Shown one piece after another: positions 1 to 5,925 of a stretch of 14,609 nucleotides of DNA (its first letter is position 1; every line of letters starts with the position of its first letter). Both the position numbers and the translations under genes were made by a program. Below the pieces are notes generated by a model. The model was not told where the DNA came from and did no database searches. It worked only from the letters and a program-made list of their open reading frames with translations. The stretch covers positions 1 to 14,609 of the forward strand of contig DASPQV010000022.1 in NCBI GenBank assembly GCA_035624785.1. The letters are read 5' to 3'. This DNA comes from JAJZNI01 sp035624785 (GTDB taxonomy: Bacteria; Chloroflexota; Dormibacteria; Aeolococcales; Aeolococcaceae).

Positions 1-88
1 GTCCCGAAGATCGAGGCACGGCACGTCGACCGGGCCCCTGTCGCTTCGGCTGTCCTCACCTGCAGTGACGGCGCCTTCTTCTACAGTC

Positions 89-116
89 ACTTCGATACTT
101 GTACCAGCATCGAAGT
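89..116. promoter_or_regulatory. Perfect inverted repeat, candidate operator
   Basis: The arms ACTTCGAT (89-96) and ATCGAAGT (109-116) are exact reverse complements around a 12-base spacer, so the half-site centres are 20 bases, about two helical turns, apart. That is the geometry of a dimeric repressor site. Its right flank TCGAAGTAAGG resembles TCGATGTAAGG at 3598-3608 in the leader of the arsM arm, which hints at a shared regulator. The gene it controls is probably outside the window to the left. Which regulator binds is inference. Confidence 0.45.
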
Positions 117-266
117 AAGGTCGCCAGGACCACTGGTAACCGGCAGCCTGGGACCGTCGACCCTATCGTTCGGCAGGGAACATCACCTCGCCGGCGTCTG
201 CGGCCGCGGTGGGAGCCGGTAGGCGCCGGGAGCACCTCGGGCGGGGTTTCTCACCGCCGACCCCGA

Positions 267-279
267 CCCGCTGGGCGGG
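267..279 (-). terminator. Hairpin after arsC
   Basis: CCCGC and GCGGG form a 5-bp stem with a 3-base loop, about 20 bases past the arsC stop in the direction of transcription. No T-tract follows. This fits the U-less hairpins common in high-GC bacteria, but the stem is short and such hairpins also arise by chance. Confidence 0.3.
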
Positions 280-296
280 CGAAGGCGAGTGGCCTC

Positions 297-932
297 CTAC
301 CGCCTGGTCGCTGCGGGAGCCAGCTCGGTCAGCAGAGCCTCCACGCGCACCTCGATCTCGTCACGAATCCGGCGGGCCATGGCCAGCGACTGGCCGGCTG
401 GGTCATCGATCTGCCAGTCCAGATACCGCTTGCCCAGAAAGACCGGGCAGGCGTCACCGCACCCCATGGTGACGACCACGTCGGCGGCACGCACCACCTC
501 CTCGGTCAGCGGTTTGGGAAAGGCCTGCCCGAGGTCCAGCCCCAGCTCGGCCATGGCCTCGATGACCGTTGGGTTGAGGCGGTCCGCCGGCTCCGAGCCG
601 GCCGAGCGCACCCGAACCCGACCGTGAGCGTGGTGATCCAGGAGGGCTGCGGCCATCTGGGAGCGGCCGGCGTTGTGGACGCAGACGAAGAGCACCTCGG
701 GCACGTCACTCGTCAGCTTGCCGGCCACCCTGGCCGACGCCTGAAGCCTTTCCCGAGCGAATCGCTCGGCCTGGGGGACCAGGAAGTTGGTGACGGTTGC
801 GGTGGCGGCGAGCAGCTCGAAGGAATCGGTCAGGCACTGGCTGACTGTCTCAGGGCTGAAGACGCCCGCGAATTCTCTCGAGAGGGCGTCCCCGACGCCC
901 TCCAGAGACTTCCGCTCAAGTGGTGTTGTCAT
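297..932 (-). CDS. arsC: Arsenate reductase, mycothiol-type ArsC with N-terminal helical domain
   Basis: The predicted protein has 211 residues and is cytosolic. Residues 1 to about 72 form a helical extension. From about 78 comes a low-molecular-weight tyrosine phosphatase fold with the P-loop C-VHNAGR-S (C84 to S91), where C84 should attack arsenate. The other cysteines lie in MGCGDACP (C158, C162), followed by a DWQIDDPAG stretch near 172-180. This layout is that of actinobacterial ArsC enzymes that form an arseno-mycothiol adduct released by mycoredoxin, not the thioredoxin-type triad seen in the fused protein upstream. The ATG at 932 was chosen because it follows GGGAG and overlaps the TGA of the oxidoreductase gene in an ATGA, so the two are translationally coupled. 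An in-frame start at 995 would lie well inside the upstream gene. It is the last gene of the leftward ars arm. The family is clear; dependence on mycothiol is inferred. Confidence 0.9.
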   Translation of the reverse strand: MTTPLERKSLEGVGDALSREFAGVFSPETVSQCLTDSFELLAATATVTNFLVPQAERFARERLQASARVAGKLTSDVPEVLFVCVHNAGRSQMAAALLDHHAHGRVRVRSAGSEPADRLNPTVIEAMAELGLDLGQAFPKPLTEEVVRAADVVVTMGCGDACPVFLGKRYLDWQIDDPAGQSLAMARRIRDEIEVRVEALLTELAPAATRR

Positions 933-2362
933 CTCCCTGCCTCCGCGGCCATCGACCTCAGCCGGTGGTGTGGCTCGCCCACCTCTCGAATCCACGCCTG
1001 CGCTCCGGCTTGCATGGCGTCCCAGGGGCTGCCCAGGGGCGGCGTGTAGGAGAGGTCCAGCTCATTCACCTGGTCCACGGTCATGCCGTTGAAGATGGCG
1101 GCTGCCGCGATGTCGATGCGCTTGGCCACCTCGCTGTGTGAGTGGCCGAAGAGCTGGACACCCAGCAGGCGGCCGGTCCTGCGATCCCCCGTCCAGCGCA
1201 TGGCTATCCGCTGGGAGCCGGGGTAGTAGGCCTTGTGATCGTCGGCCTGGCTGGCGACCGTCACCGGGTCGAAGCCCGCAGCCGCGGCTTCCTGGTCACG
1301 GAGCCCGGTGCGCGCGGCCACCCTGTCGAAGACCTTCACGACCTGGGTTCCCAGGCTTCCCGCGAACCGTCGATGCCCCCCGAGGGCATTCTCGCCGGCC
1401 ACTCGGCCCTGCTTGTGGGCGGTCGTCCCCAGGGGGAGGTAGGTGGTGCCGAGAAGCCTGTGGTGGGTGACGACACAGTCGCCGGCTGCGAAGACGTCCG
1501 GCAGCCCGGTCCGCATCTCCTCGTCCACCAGCACCGCGCCGCGCGGGCCGGTCTGGGCGCCCGCGGCCACCAGGAGATCCGTCTCGGGGCGGACGCCGAC
1601 GGAAACCAGCACCAGGTCCACGAAGCGGGTGTAGCTCCCTCCGTCCCGTGCGGTGCCTTCCACCCGCAGCCGTCCCGAAGCACCGTCAGCCGCTCGGCTG
1701 ATCTGCTGGACGGTGACACCGGTGCTGATGTCGACTCCGCGCCTCTCCAGCTCGCCGCGCACCATCGCGCCGAGGTCAGGATCCACGGTGGGAAGCACCT
1801 CCGGGAGCATCTCCACCTGTGCCACGGTGAGACCGCGGACGGTGAGCCCGTCGGCCATCTCGAGACCCACGTAGCCAGCGCCAACGATCAGAGCCTCGGT
1901 CGGTCGGCGCTCCTCCAGAGTCCGGGTCAGGGCGAAGCTGTCTCCCATCGTGTGGAGGAGATGCACCCCATCGGCCTCGCCAAGAGCGTCCGGCCCCTCC
2001 AGACCGGCGATCCGCGGCCTGACGGGAACCGCTCCGGTGCCCACCACCAACCGCTCGTAGGCGAGCGGCTCTTCCCCGCCGACGGTCCGCAGCCACACCC
2101 GGTGCCCCTCGACGTCGATGCGGGTGGCAGCCGCGTCCAGGCGAAGCCGCAGGCCGGCCGCCTCCAGATCGGCGCGGGTACGGTGCGCCAGGTTGTGCCA
2201 ATCGCTGACCTCCCCTGAGATGTAGTAGGGGATGCCGCAGATGGAGAAGTTTGGATAGGCGTCCGCCGCCACCACGGTGGTCGCCGTGCTGGGATCGAGC
2301 TCCCGAGCGCGCAGCGCGGCCGAGATACCGGCATCGGAGCCACCAATGGCGACCAGCTGCAT
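929..2362 (-). CDS. FAD-dependent NAD(P)-disulfide oxidoreductase, CoA-disulfide reductase/NADH oxidase-like
   Basis: The protein has 477 residues. The FAD site is at the N-terminus (AIGGSDAG, about 5-12). A single redox cysteine, C42, sits in SICGIPYYISG, the position of the lone cysteine in CoA-disulfide reductases and NADH oxidases; the CxxxxC pair of glutathione reductases is absent. A second Rossmann motif (IVGAGYVGLE, about 158-167) binds NAD(P)H, a second FAD motif ends in DVFAAGDC (about 295-302), and a C-terminal dimerisation domain follows. The ATG at 2362 is preceded by GAGGG at suitable spacing. The gene is coupled to arsC by a 4-base overlap, so a role in arsenic resistance is likely: supplying reduced low-molecular-weight thiol or reducing thiol-bound arsenic are both plausible. 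The substrate cannot be read from sequence. Confidence 0.85.
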   Translation of the reverse strand: MQLVAIGGSDAGISAALRARELDPSTATTVVAADAYPNFSICGIPYYISGEVSDWHNLAHRTRADLEAAGLRLRLDAAATRIDVEGHRVWLRTVGGEEPLAYERLVVGTGAVPVRPRIAGLEGPDALGEADGVHLLHTMGDSFALTRTLEERRPTEALIVGAGYVGLEMADGLTVRGLTVAQVEMLPEVLPTVDPDLGAMVRGELERRGVDISTGVTVQQISRAADGASGRLRVEGTARDGGSYTRFVDLVLVSVGVRPETDLLVAAGAQTGPRGAVLVDEEMRTGLPDVFAAGDCVVTHHRLLGTTYLPLGTTAHKQGRVAGENALGGHRRFAGSLGTQVVKVFDRVAARTGLRDQEAAAAGFDPVTVASQADDHKAYYPGSQRIAMRWTGDRRTGRLLGVQLFGHSHSEVAKRIDIAAAAIFNGMTVDQVNELDLSYTPPLGSPWDAMQAGAQAWIREVGEPHHRLRSMAAEAGR

Positions 2363-2410
2363 GGCGATCCCTCAGGTGTGAGTGGGCAGACGGGGAAAGG
2401 TGCGACCCGG

Positions 2411-2542
2411 TCAGCAAGTCGGCGGGCTGGGTGTCTCCGGGCAAGGAGTCGGGGCGGCGATCCCCGAGCCGATCACGATGGCGACGAGCAGGGCGCTCCC
2501 GATGAGCCCTGAGAGCAGGCGCCGCGCCAGCGGGCCGGTCAT
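2411..2542 (-). pseudogene. Truncated MIP/aquaporin-type channel N-terminus (candidate arsenite channel remnant)
   Basis: This is a 43-codon ORF from an ATG at 2542. Residues 1-30 read like the start of an MIP/aquaporin channel: a short basic lead (PLARRLL) and one hydrophobic helix (IGSALLVAIVIGSG, about 14-27). The rest is a proline- and cysteine-rich tail ending at TGA 2411-2413. There is no NPA motif and there are no further membrane segments, so it cannot be a working channel. In many actinobacterial ars operons an aquaporin-like arsenite channel sits between arsR and arsC, which is the position here. The likely history is an internal deletion that removed most of the gene. The alternative is a genuine one-helix membrane protein. 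No Shine-Dalgarno sequence is evident. The family call rests on remembered similarity over 30 residues. Confidence 0.5.
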
Positions 2543-2618
2543 CGGCGTCGCATCTGGTGCTGGACGAGTGAGCCCGCGGGTTCCGGGCCAGAGACGAAGG
2601 GACCGACTACCCTGGACA

Positions 2619-3395
2619 TCAGGTGGCCTCCGCGACGTCCTCAGCGAGAGACGAGACCAGGAAGGGGATGCGCGCGGCCAGCTCGGCAGCCGTCACCTCG
2701 AAGGCTGGATAGGTGGCCTCGTCGCTGGCATCACCGTCCACCGGGTCGGCGATGCTCCAGTGGATTCTCCGCGTCGCTCCCGGGAACTCCGGGCAGACCT
2801 CGCGGACCCGGTCGCAGACGGTGACCACGCAGTCGAACGGCTGGTCGATGAACTCCCGGAGGTGCTTGGCTCGGCGGCCCTCGATGTCGATGCCATAGCC
2901 GCGCAGGACCCTGACCGCGTTGGGGTGCAGCCGGGTCGGGTGACTGCCGGCGCTGACGGCGCGGACCCGATTGCGTGTGGCCTGCTGCATGAGCGCCTCG
3001 GCGATCTGGGAGCGCGCGCTGTTCCCGGTGCAGAGGAAGATCACTCGGCCCGCTGCCCTGCTCAGGGAGACGCCCGGGCGGGACTCCGGCATCAGGGCCG
3101 GGTGCAGCGCGGCCCCCGCGGAGCGAAGCAGCTCCCGGCATCGGCTGAGATCGGCCCAGTAATAGGTGTCCCGGCCGTCCGCTGAGCTCCGGCGTGAGGT
3201 GATCAGCCCGCCGGCGCGGAGCAGCCCCAGGTGGTAGGAGACCAGGCTCTGCGGCTCGCCGAGACGGGCGGTCAGCTCCCGGACCCGGCAGTCGCTCTCG
3301 GCCAGCTCGTGGAGCATCCGCCAGCGCAGCGGGTGCGAAGCCAGGGTGAGGAAGGCGGGAAGTGGGACCGGATCGGCAGTCGGCGCTAGTACCAC
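2619..3395 (-). CDS. ArsR-ArsC fusion: HTH arsenic regulator joined to thioredoxin-type arsenate reductase
   Basis: The protein has 258 residues. Residues about 12-95 are an ArsR-type winged helix, with recognition helix near 48-62 (PQSLVSYHLGLL) and beta wing near 63-80. Residues about 116-250 are a low-molecular-weight phosphatase-like arsenate reductase with P-loop C122-TGNSAR-S and the pair C194/C201, seven apart in VCDRVREVCPEF. That matches the C10/C82/C89 relay of thioredoxin-linked ArsC. The regulator half has C36 where E. coli ArsR carries CVC, but V replaces the second cysteine; C86 is the only other cysteine in that half. The start is GTG at 3395, 6 bases from a TAATAT -10 box, so the message is probably leaderless. 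It is the first gene of the leftward arm and probably represses both arms. Such fusions are known in actinobacteria; the site of arsenite sensing is not clear here. Confidence 0.9.
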   Translation of the reverse strand: MVLAPTADPVPLPAFLTLASHPLRWRMLHELAESDCRVRELTARLGEPQSLVSYHLGLLRAGGLITSRRSSADGRDTYYWADLSRCRELLRSAGAALHPALMPESRPGVSLSRAAGRVIFLCTGNSARSQIAEALMQQATRNRVRAVSAGSHPTRLHPNAVRVLRGYGIDIEGRRAKHLREFIDQPFDCVVTVCDRVREVCPEFPGATRRIHWSIADPVDGDASDEATYPAFEVTAAELAARIPFLVSSLAEDVAEAT

Positions 3396-3432
3396 CAGGG
3401 CATATTACATCAAATCAAATAGATGGATTTTG
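3396..3432 (-). promoter_or_regulatory. Promoter/operator of the arsR-arsC arm
   Basis: This AT-rich island in otherwise GC-rich DNA holds TAATAT on the minus strand (3407-3402), 6 bases before the GTG start at 3395, which would place transcription start at or next to the initiation codon. No good -35 hexamer is seen. Just upstream are CAAAT (3416-3420) and ATTTTG (3427-3432), an imperfect inverted repeat, and a short CATC/GATG pair (3408-3411 and 3422-3425). These are reasonable contacts for an ArsR dimer that would block RNA polymerase. Operator assignment is inference. Confidence 0.45.
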
Positions 3433-3545
3433 CTCGGTTCGACCGGCTGCACCCCCAAGCGCGCCCGCCGAGGGGCGCCCACCGGGTCCCTGGCCGATCG
3501 GCGGCTCGAGGGGTCACGCGCTGCCCCTGGGCCTGATGCTAACTA

Positions 3546-3573
3546 TTGACAACCTTCGATGGAGTGATATACC
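3546..3573 (+). promoter_or_regulatory. Sigma70-type promoter of the arsM arm
   Basis: TTGACA (3546-3551) is a perfect -35 hexamer and TATACC (3568-3573) a fair -10, with a 16-base spacer. Transcription would start near 3580, about 38 bases before the ATG at 3618. It faces away from the arsR-arsC promoter, so the two arms can be controlled from one intergenic region. Confidence 0.6.
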
Positions 3574-3581
3574 GTGCAAGG

Positions 3582-3603
3582 CATCGATCGATAGCCGTCG
3601 ATG
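3582..3603. promoter_or_regulatory. ATCGAT-rich inverted repeats, candidate operator in the arsM leader
   Basis: CATCGA (3582-3587) and TCGATG (3598-3603) are inverted around 10 bases. A second pair, ATCGA (3587-3591) and TCGAT (3598-3602), overlaps it, and the left half holds the palindrome ATCGATCGAT. The cluster covers the predicted transcription start. A bound repressor, most simply the ArsR half of the neighbouring fusion, would block initiation. The motif differs from the AT-rich site before the fusion gene, so a second regulator is possible. Confidence 0.35.
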
Positions 3604-3604
3604 T

Positions 3605-3611
3605 AAGGAGG
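3605..3611 (+). promoter_or_regulatory. Strong ribosome binding site before the 49-codon ORF
   Basis: AAGGAGG lies 6 bases before the ATG at 3618, which is near-ideal spacing. It is the strongest Shine-Dalgarno sequence I noticed in the window, and it selects the small ORF rather than the overlapping frame that would extend ArsM upstream. It also favours the ATG at 3618 over the in-frame ATG at 3612. Confidence 0.7.
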
Positions 3612-3617
3612 ATGACC

Positions 3618-3767
3618 ATGGCAGCCGACACGTCCAGAAGACCCCCGCAGTGTGGCTCTGCGGATGCCCTGCCAAGCCGAGCCACCAGGAACCCGGCGTC
3701 CCAGCGGGGATGGTCCAGGCTCCTCACCGCCTGGCGCTGCGGCTCCCTGTGCTGCTGCTACAGCTGA
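3618..3767 (+). CDS. Small Cys-rich protein of unknown function in the ars cluster
   Basis: I do not recognise this 49-residue product. It is the first ORF after the arsM-arm promoter and has the ideal ribosome binding site. The sequence is polar and arginine-rich up to about residue 34, then has a short Trp/Leu-containing stretch, and ends in a cluster CGSLCCCYS with C41, C45, C46 and C47; C12 is further off. Three or four neighbouring thiols could bind As(III), which prefers three sulfur ligands. That function is inference. Most third codon positions are G or C, as in real genes here, though all frames are open in this stretch so openness proves little. ArsM begins 31 bases later. It may be an As(III) carrier or scavenger, a leader peptide controlling arsM, or a ribosomal-peptide precursor. 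Confidence 0.5.
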   Translation: MAADTSRRPPQCGSADALPSRATRNPASQRGWSRLLTAWRCGSLCCCYS

Positions 3768-3798
3768 CGCCCCGGAACATGGTGAAAGGCAACCAGAG

Positions 3799-4551
3799 AT
3801 GGCTGGACAATTTGAGATCAGAGAGACCGTCCGCCAGCACTACGCCGCGGAGGCAGTCCGCTTTGGCGCCCGCACCCCGGCGAGCTCGTGCTGTGGCACC
3901 GGCTCAGCCGACAAGGTGGAGGTGACGTTCGGGGGTTCGCTCTACGGCACCGAGGCCTGTGGCATCCCCGAGGCGGCTCTCGGCGCCTCCGCCGGTTGCG
4001 GGGTGCCCACTGCCGTCGCCGACCTGCACCCCGGTGACGTGGTTCTGGACCTCGGTTCCGGCGCGGGCCTCGACGTTCTCATCGCGGCAAGGCGTGTCGC
4101 TCCCGGTGGCCGGGCGATCGGCCTGGACATGACTGCTGAGATGCTCGAACTGGCCCGCAAGAACGCCGCCGAAGCGGGGCTGGACAACGCGGAGTTCGTC
4201 GAGGGCTACCTCGAAGACATCCCGCTCGCCGCTGCCAGCGTGGACGTCGTGCTGTCCAACTGCGTCATCAACCTCGCCGCCGACAAGGGCGCCGTCCTGC
4301 GCGAAGCCGCCCGGGTGCTGCGCCCGGGTGGGCGCTTCGCCGTCACCGACATCGTCGCCGGCGCCGGCATGGACGAGCCCACCCGGACGGACCGAGAGAA
4401 GTGGGCTGGCTGCCTGGCCGGCGCCCTGACCGAAGCCGAGTACCGGGCCGCCCTTCTGGACGCTGGCTTCGCTGAGGTGGAGGTCATCGAGACGCACCGG
4501 TCCGACGATCGCGCCTTTGCCGCCATCGTGAGGGCTCGCAAACCGTCGTAG
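3799..4551 (+). CDS. arsM: Arsenite S-adenosylmethionine methyltransferase
   Basis: The protein has 250 residues and is cytosolic. It methylates As(III) using S-adenosylmethionine. The Rossmann methyltransferase motif I is VLDLGSGAG (82-90), the acidic end of motif II is GLDM (108-111), and post-motif LRPGGRF is at 174-180. Family marks include the LYGTEACGIPEAALGASAGCG region (49-68) and cysteines in the usual ArsM places: C31/C32 and C54 at the N-terminus, C155 in SNCVINL and C205 in KWAGCL. The C54/C155/C205 set fits the three-cysteine arsenic site. The ATG at 3799 was chosen because GAAAGG stands 9 bases upstream and the family core begins at once (IRETVRQHY); a GTG at 3652 would add 49 low-complexity residues with no ribosome site. 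It is the second ORF of the rightward arm. Confidence 0.92.
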   Translation: MAGQFEIRETVRQHYAAEAVRFGARTPASSCCGTGSADKVEVTFGGSLYGTEACGIPEAALGASAGCGVPTAVADLHPGDVVLDLGSGAGLDVLIAARRVAPGGRAIGLDMTAEMLELARKNAAEAGLDNAEFVEGYLEDIPLAAASVDVVLSNCVINLAADKGAVLREAARVLRPGGRFAVTDIVAGAGMDEPTRTDREKWAGCLAGALTEAEYRAALLDAGFAEVEVIETHRSDDRAFAAIVRARKPS

Positions 4552-4564
4552 CACGCCGACGGTT
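4541..4564 (+). terminator. Hairpin spanning the arsM stop
   Basis: AACCGTCG (4541-4548) and CGACGGTT (4557-4564) are exact reverse complements, giving an 8-bp stem with an 8-base loop that contains the TAG stop. No T-run follows. It lies between converging genes and is the best candidate for ending arsM transcription. A weaker hairpin (GCACC at 4640-4644 with GGTGC at 4656-4660) may serve the opposite strand. Confidence 0.45.
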
Positions 4565-4690
4565 CGGCCGGACGACCACGCGCGGGTGATTCGACCCTCG
4601 CGTGACTGGCGGCGATCCGAGTCTCGACGCGACCACCCGGCACCCCGGTGACGCCGGTGCTTTCCCGGTCAGATTTCCGGCCCGGCGCAG

Positions 4691-5773
4691 TCAGGCGACC
4701 AGATCACCAGCGCGGCCGCTGGCCCCCTCCGTCTCCCAGCGGCGGAGCAGCCGGCGGACCCGCTCCACCTCATCGGTGGTGAGCGTGGTCGCGCCGAGCT
4801 CCACGACCCGCCGAACCGCCCAGTCCTCGTTCACCGTGAAGGCGGTCAGGGGGAGGCCGAGCCGGTGGGCGGTGTCGCAGAGCTCGGCGGTGAGGAGCCA
4901 GTGAGGCACACAGAGCCCGCTCGCCCGCACCTCGCGGGCCCACCTGGCGGCCAGCTCGGGCAGATGCCAGCGCCACGGCAGGGATGCCACCGCCGCGACC
5001 GCATGCTGCGGGGAGTGCTGGATCTCCCCGATGGCGTGGCCCAGCTCAGCGAGGCTGTGGCGGACCCGGGCGGGGTCACGGTGGGTCACCCAGAGCGTGG
5101 AGAGCGCTCCGGCCACACGGTCGCGCCGCCGTTTGCCGAACTCCGGGATCGTCGGCCACCGCTCAGCGCGACCGGCGCTGACCCGCAGCTCGCGAAGGGC
5201 GGCGATGCTCGGTGTGCAGACTGCGACGCCGGCGGCGTCGCGCCGCCCCCGAAGCCAGCGCCCGATCAGCGATGCCGTGACCGTTCCCTTGAGATCGAGC
5301 AGCAGCGGCACCCGGCCGGCGATGACTTCGACGGCCTCGTCCAGGGTCAGCAGGCCCGGATCCAGGCGGCGCAGGGTGGAGAGCGGCAGCGCGGCCACCG
5401 GGGTGCCGGCGGGGATTGTGGGCGTGGCTCCGCGCCGGCCACGAGCCGATGCGGGCCCCTGGGTGGGCGCGCTGGTGACGAGCAGGCGCGGCAGCCGAAC
5501 GTTCCCGGGCTCGAGCCGCTGATCGTGGCGCACGACCATGACCGGGTCCGCGGTGTGGCAGACATCGAGCTCCAGGCGGTCGAGCCCCAGCCCCGCCGCC
5601 CATTCGAGGTGGCGGCGATCGGGTGTGCCGTGCAGCCGTTGGACCGCCAGGCCGGCGTGCCCGATCATGGCGATGGCCGCACCCTGGCCGAGAGGTCGCA
5701 ACCGGGGAACGACCGGAGCCGGCGGCGAGGCCACGCGGTTGGGGCCAGCCGGCCGGCGCGCGGCGTTCGCCAT
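4691..5773 (-). CDS. Glycerophosphodiester phosphodiesterase-like protein
   Basis: The protein has 360 residues if it starts at ATG 5773. A disordered lead of about 34 residues precedes a GDPD-type TIM barrel: MIGHAG (H39), ELDV (E68, D70), VVRHD (H83), LLDLKG (D160, K162) and a C-terminal FTVNED...LTTDEV stretch typical of the last strands. Family enzymes hydrolyse glycerophosphodiesters to an alcohol and glycerol 3-phosphate. Two catalytic-site positions differ from the norm: HRG is HAG (Arg lost) and E-x-K is D-x-K. The acid pair and both histidines remain. No signal peptide is evident. It faces away from the GT4 gene across about 150 bases, suggesting a shared lipid or glycolipid role. 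The start is uncertain: neither 5773 nor the TTG at 5824 has a clear ribosome site. Confidence 0.75.
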   Translation of the reverse strand: MANAARRPAGPNRVASPPAPVVPRLRPLGQGAAIAMIGHAGLAVQRLHGTPDRRHLEWAAGLGLDRLELDVCHTADPVMVVRHDQRLEPGNVRLPRLLVTSAPTQGPASARGRRGATPTIPAGTPVAALPLSTLRRLDPGLLTLDEAVEVIAGRVPLLLDLKGTVTASLIGRWLRGRRDAAGVAVCTPSIAALRELRVSAGRAERWPTIPEFGKRRRDRVAGALSTLWVTHRDPARVRHSLAELGHAIGEIQHSPQHAVAAVASLPWRWHLPELAARWAREVRASGLCVPHWLLTAELCDTAHRLGLPLTAFTVNEDWAVRRVVELGATTLTTDEVERVRRLLRRWETEGASGRAGDLVA

Positions 5774-5925
5774 CAGCCGCAGCGTAACCGGAGCGGGACT
5801 AACCAGAGGCGAAGAACAGATCAAGGACTGCGCATGGCGGCCTCGTTCTCTGGATGGCGCCCTTCACCGGATCTCCAATCCTCGTTCGCTCCATCTTCAG
5901 AACCGGGAAGCCACGATCCGAGGGG

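Larger units (their letters stand above)
1..296. other. Gene-free left edge
   Basis: No convincing gene was found here. Frames are open in places, but none has a ribosome binding site or a recognisable product. The stretch lies downstream of the leftward arsC and holds a candidate terminator hairpin (267-279) and a perfect inverted repeat (89-116). A leftward gene could begin at a GTG at 59 and run off the window, but only about 20 codons are visible and they match nothing I know. Confidence 0.5.

Noticed and set aside
1..59. Possible start of a leftward gene at a GTG at 59
   Set aside because: Only about 20 codons are visible, with no clear ribosome site and no recognisable product.
99..1049. 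Long rightward ORF of 316 codons opposite the arsC gene
   Set aside because: It is antisense to arsC and the oxidoreductase end, has no ribosome binding site, and its product is Arg/Gly/His/Pro-rich low-information sequence typical of the reverse frame of a GC-rich gene.
2539..2619. 26-codon leftward ORF overlapping the fusion-gene stop (TGATG) and ending at the ATGA before the channel remnant
   Set aside because: The overlaps are suggestive of coupling, but there is no ribosome site of note, codon third positions are mixed and no family is recognised. It may only be the decayed space between two genes.
3652..3798. N-terminal extension of ArsM by 49 residues from a GTG
   Set aside because: The extra residues are low-complexity Pro/Ala/Gly, there is no ribosome site at 3652, and the Shine-Dalgarno at 3605 serves the small ORF in another frame.
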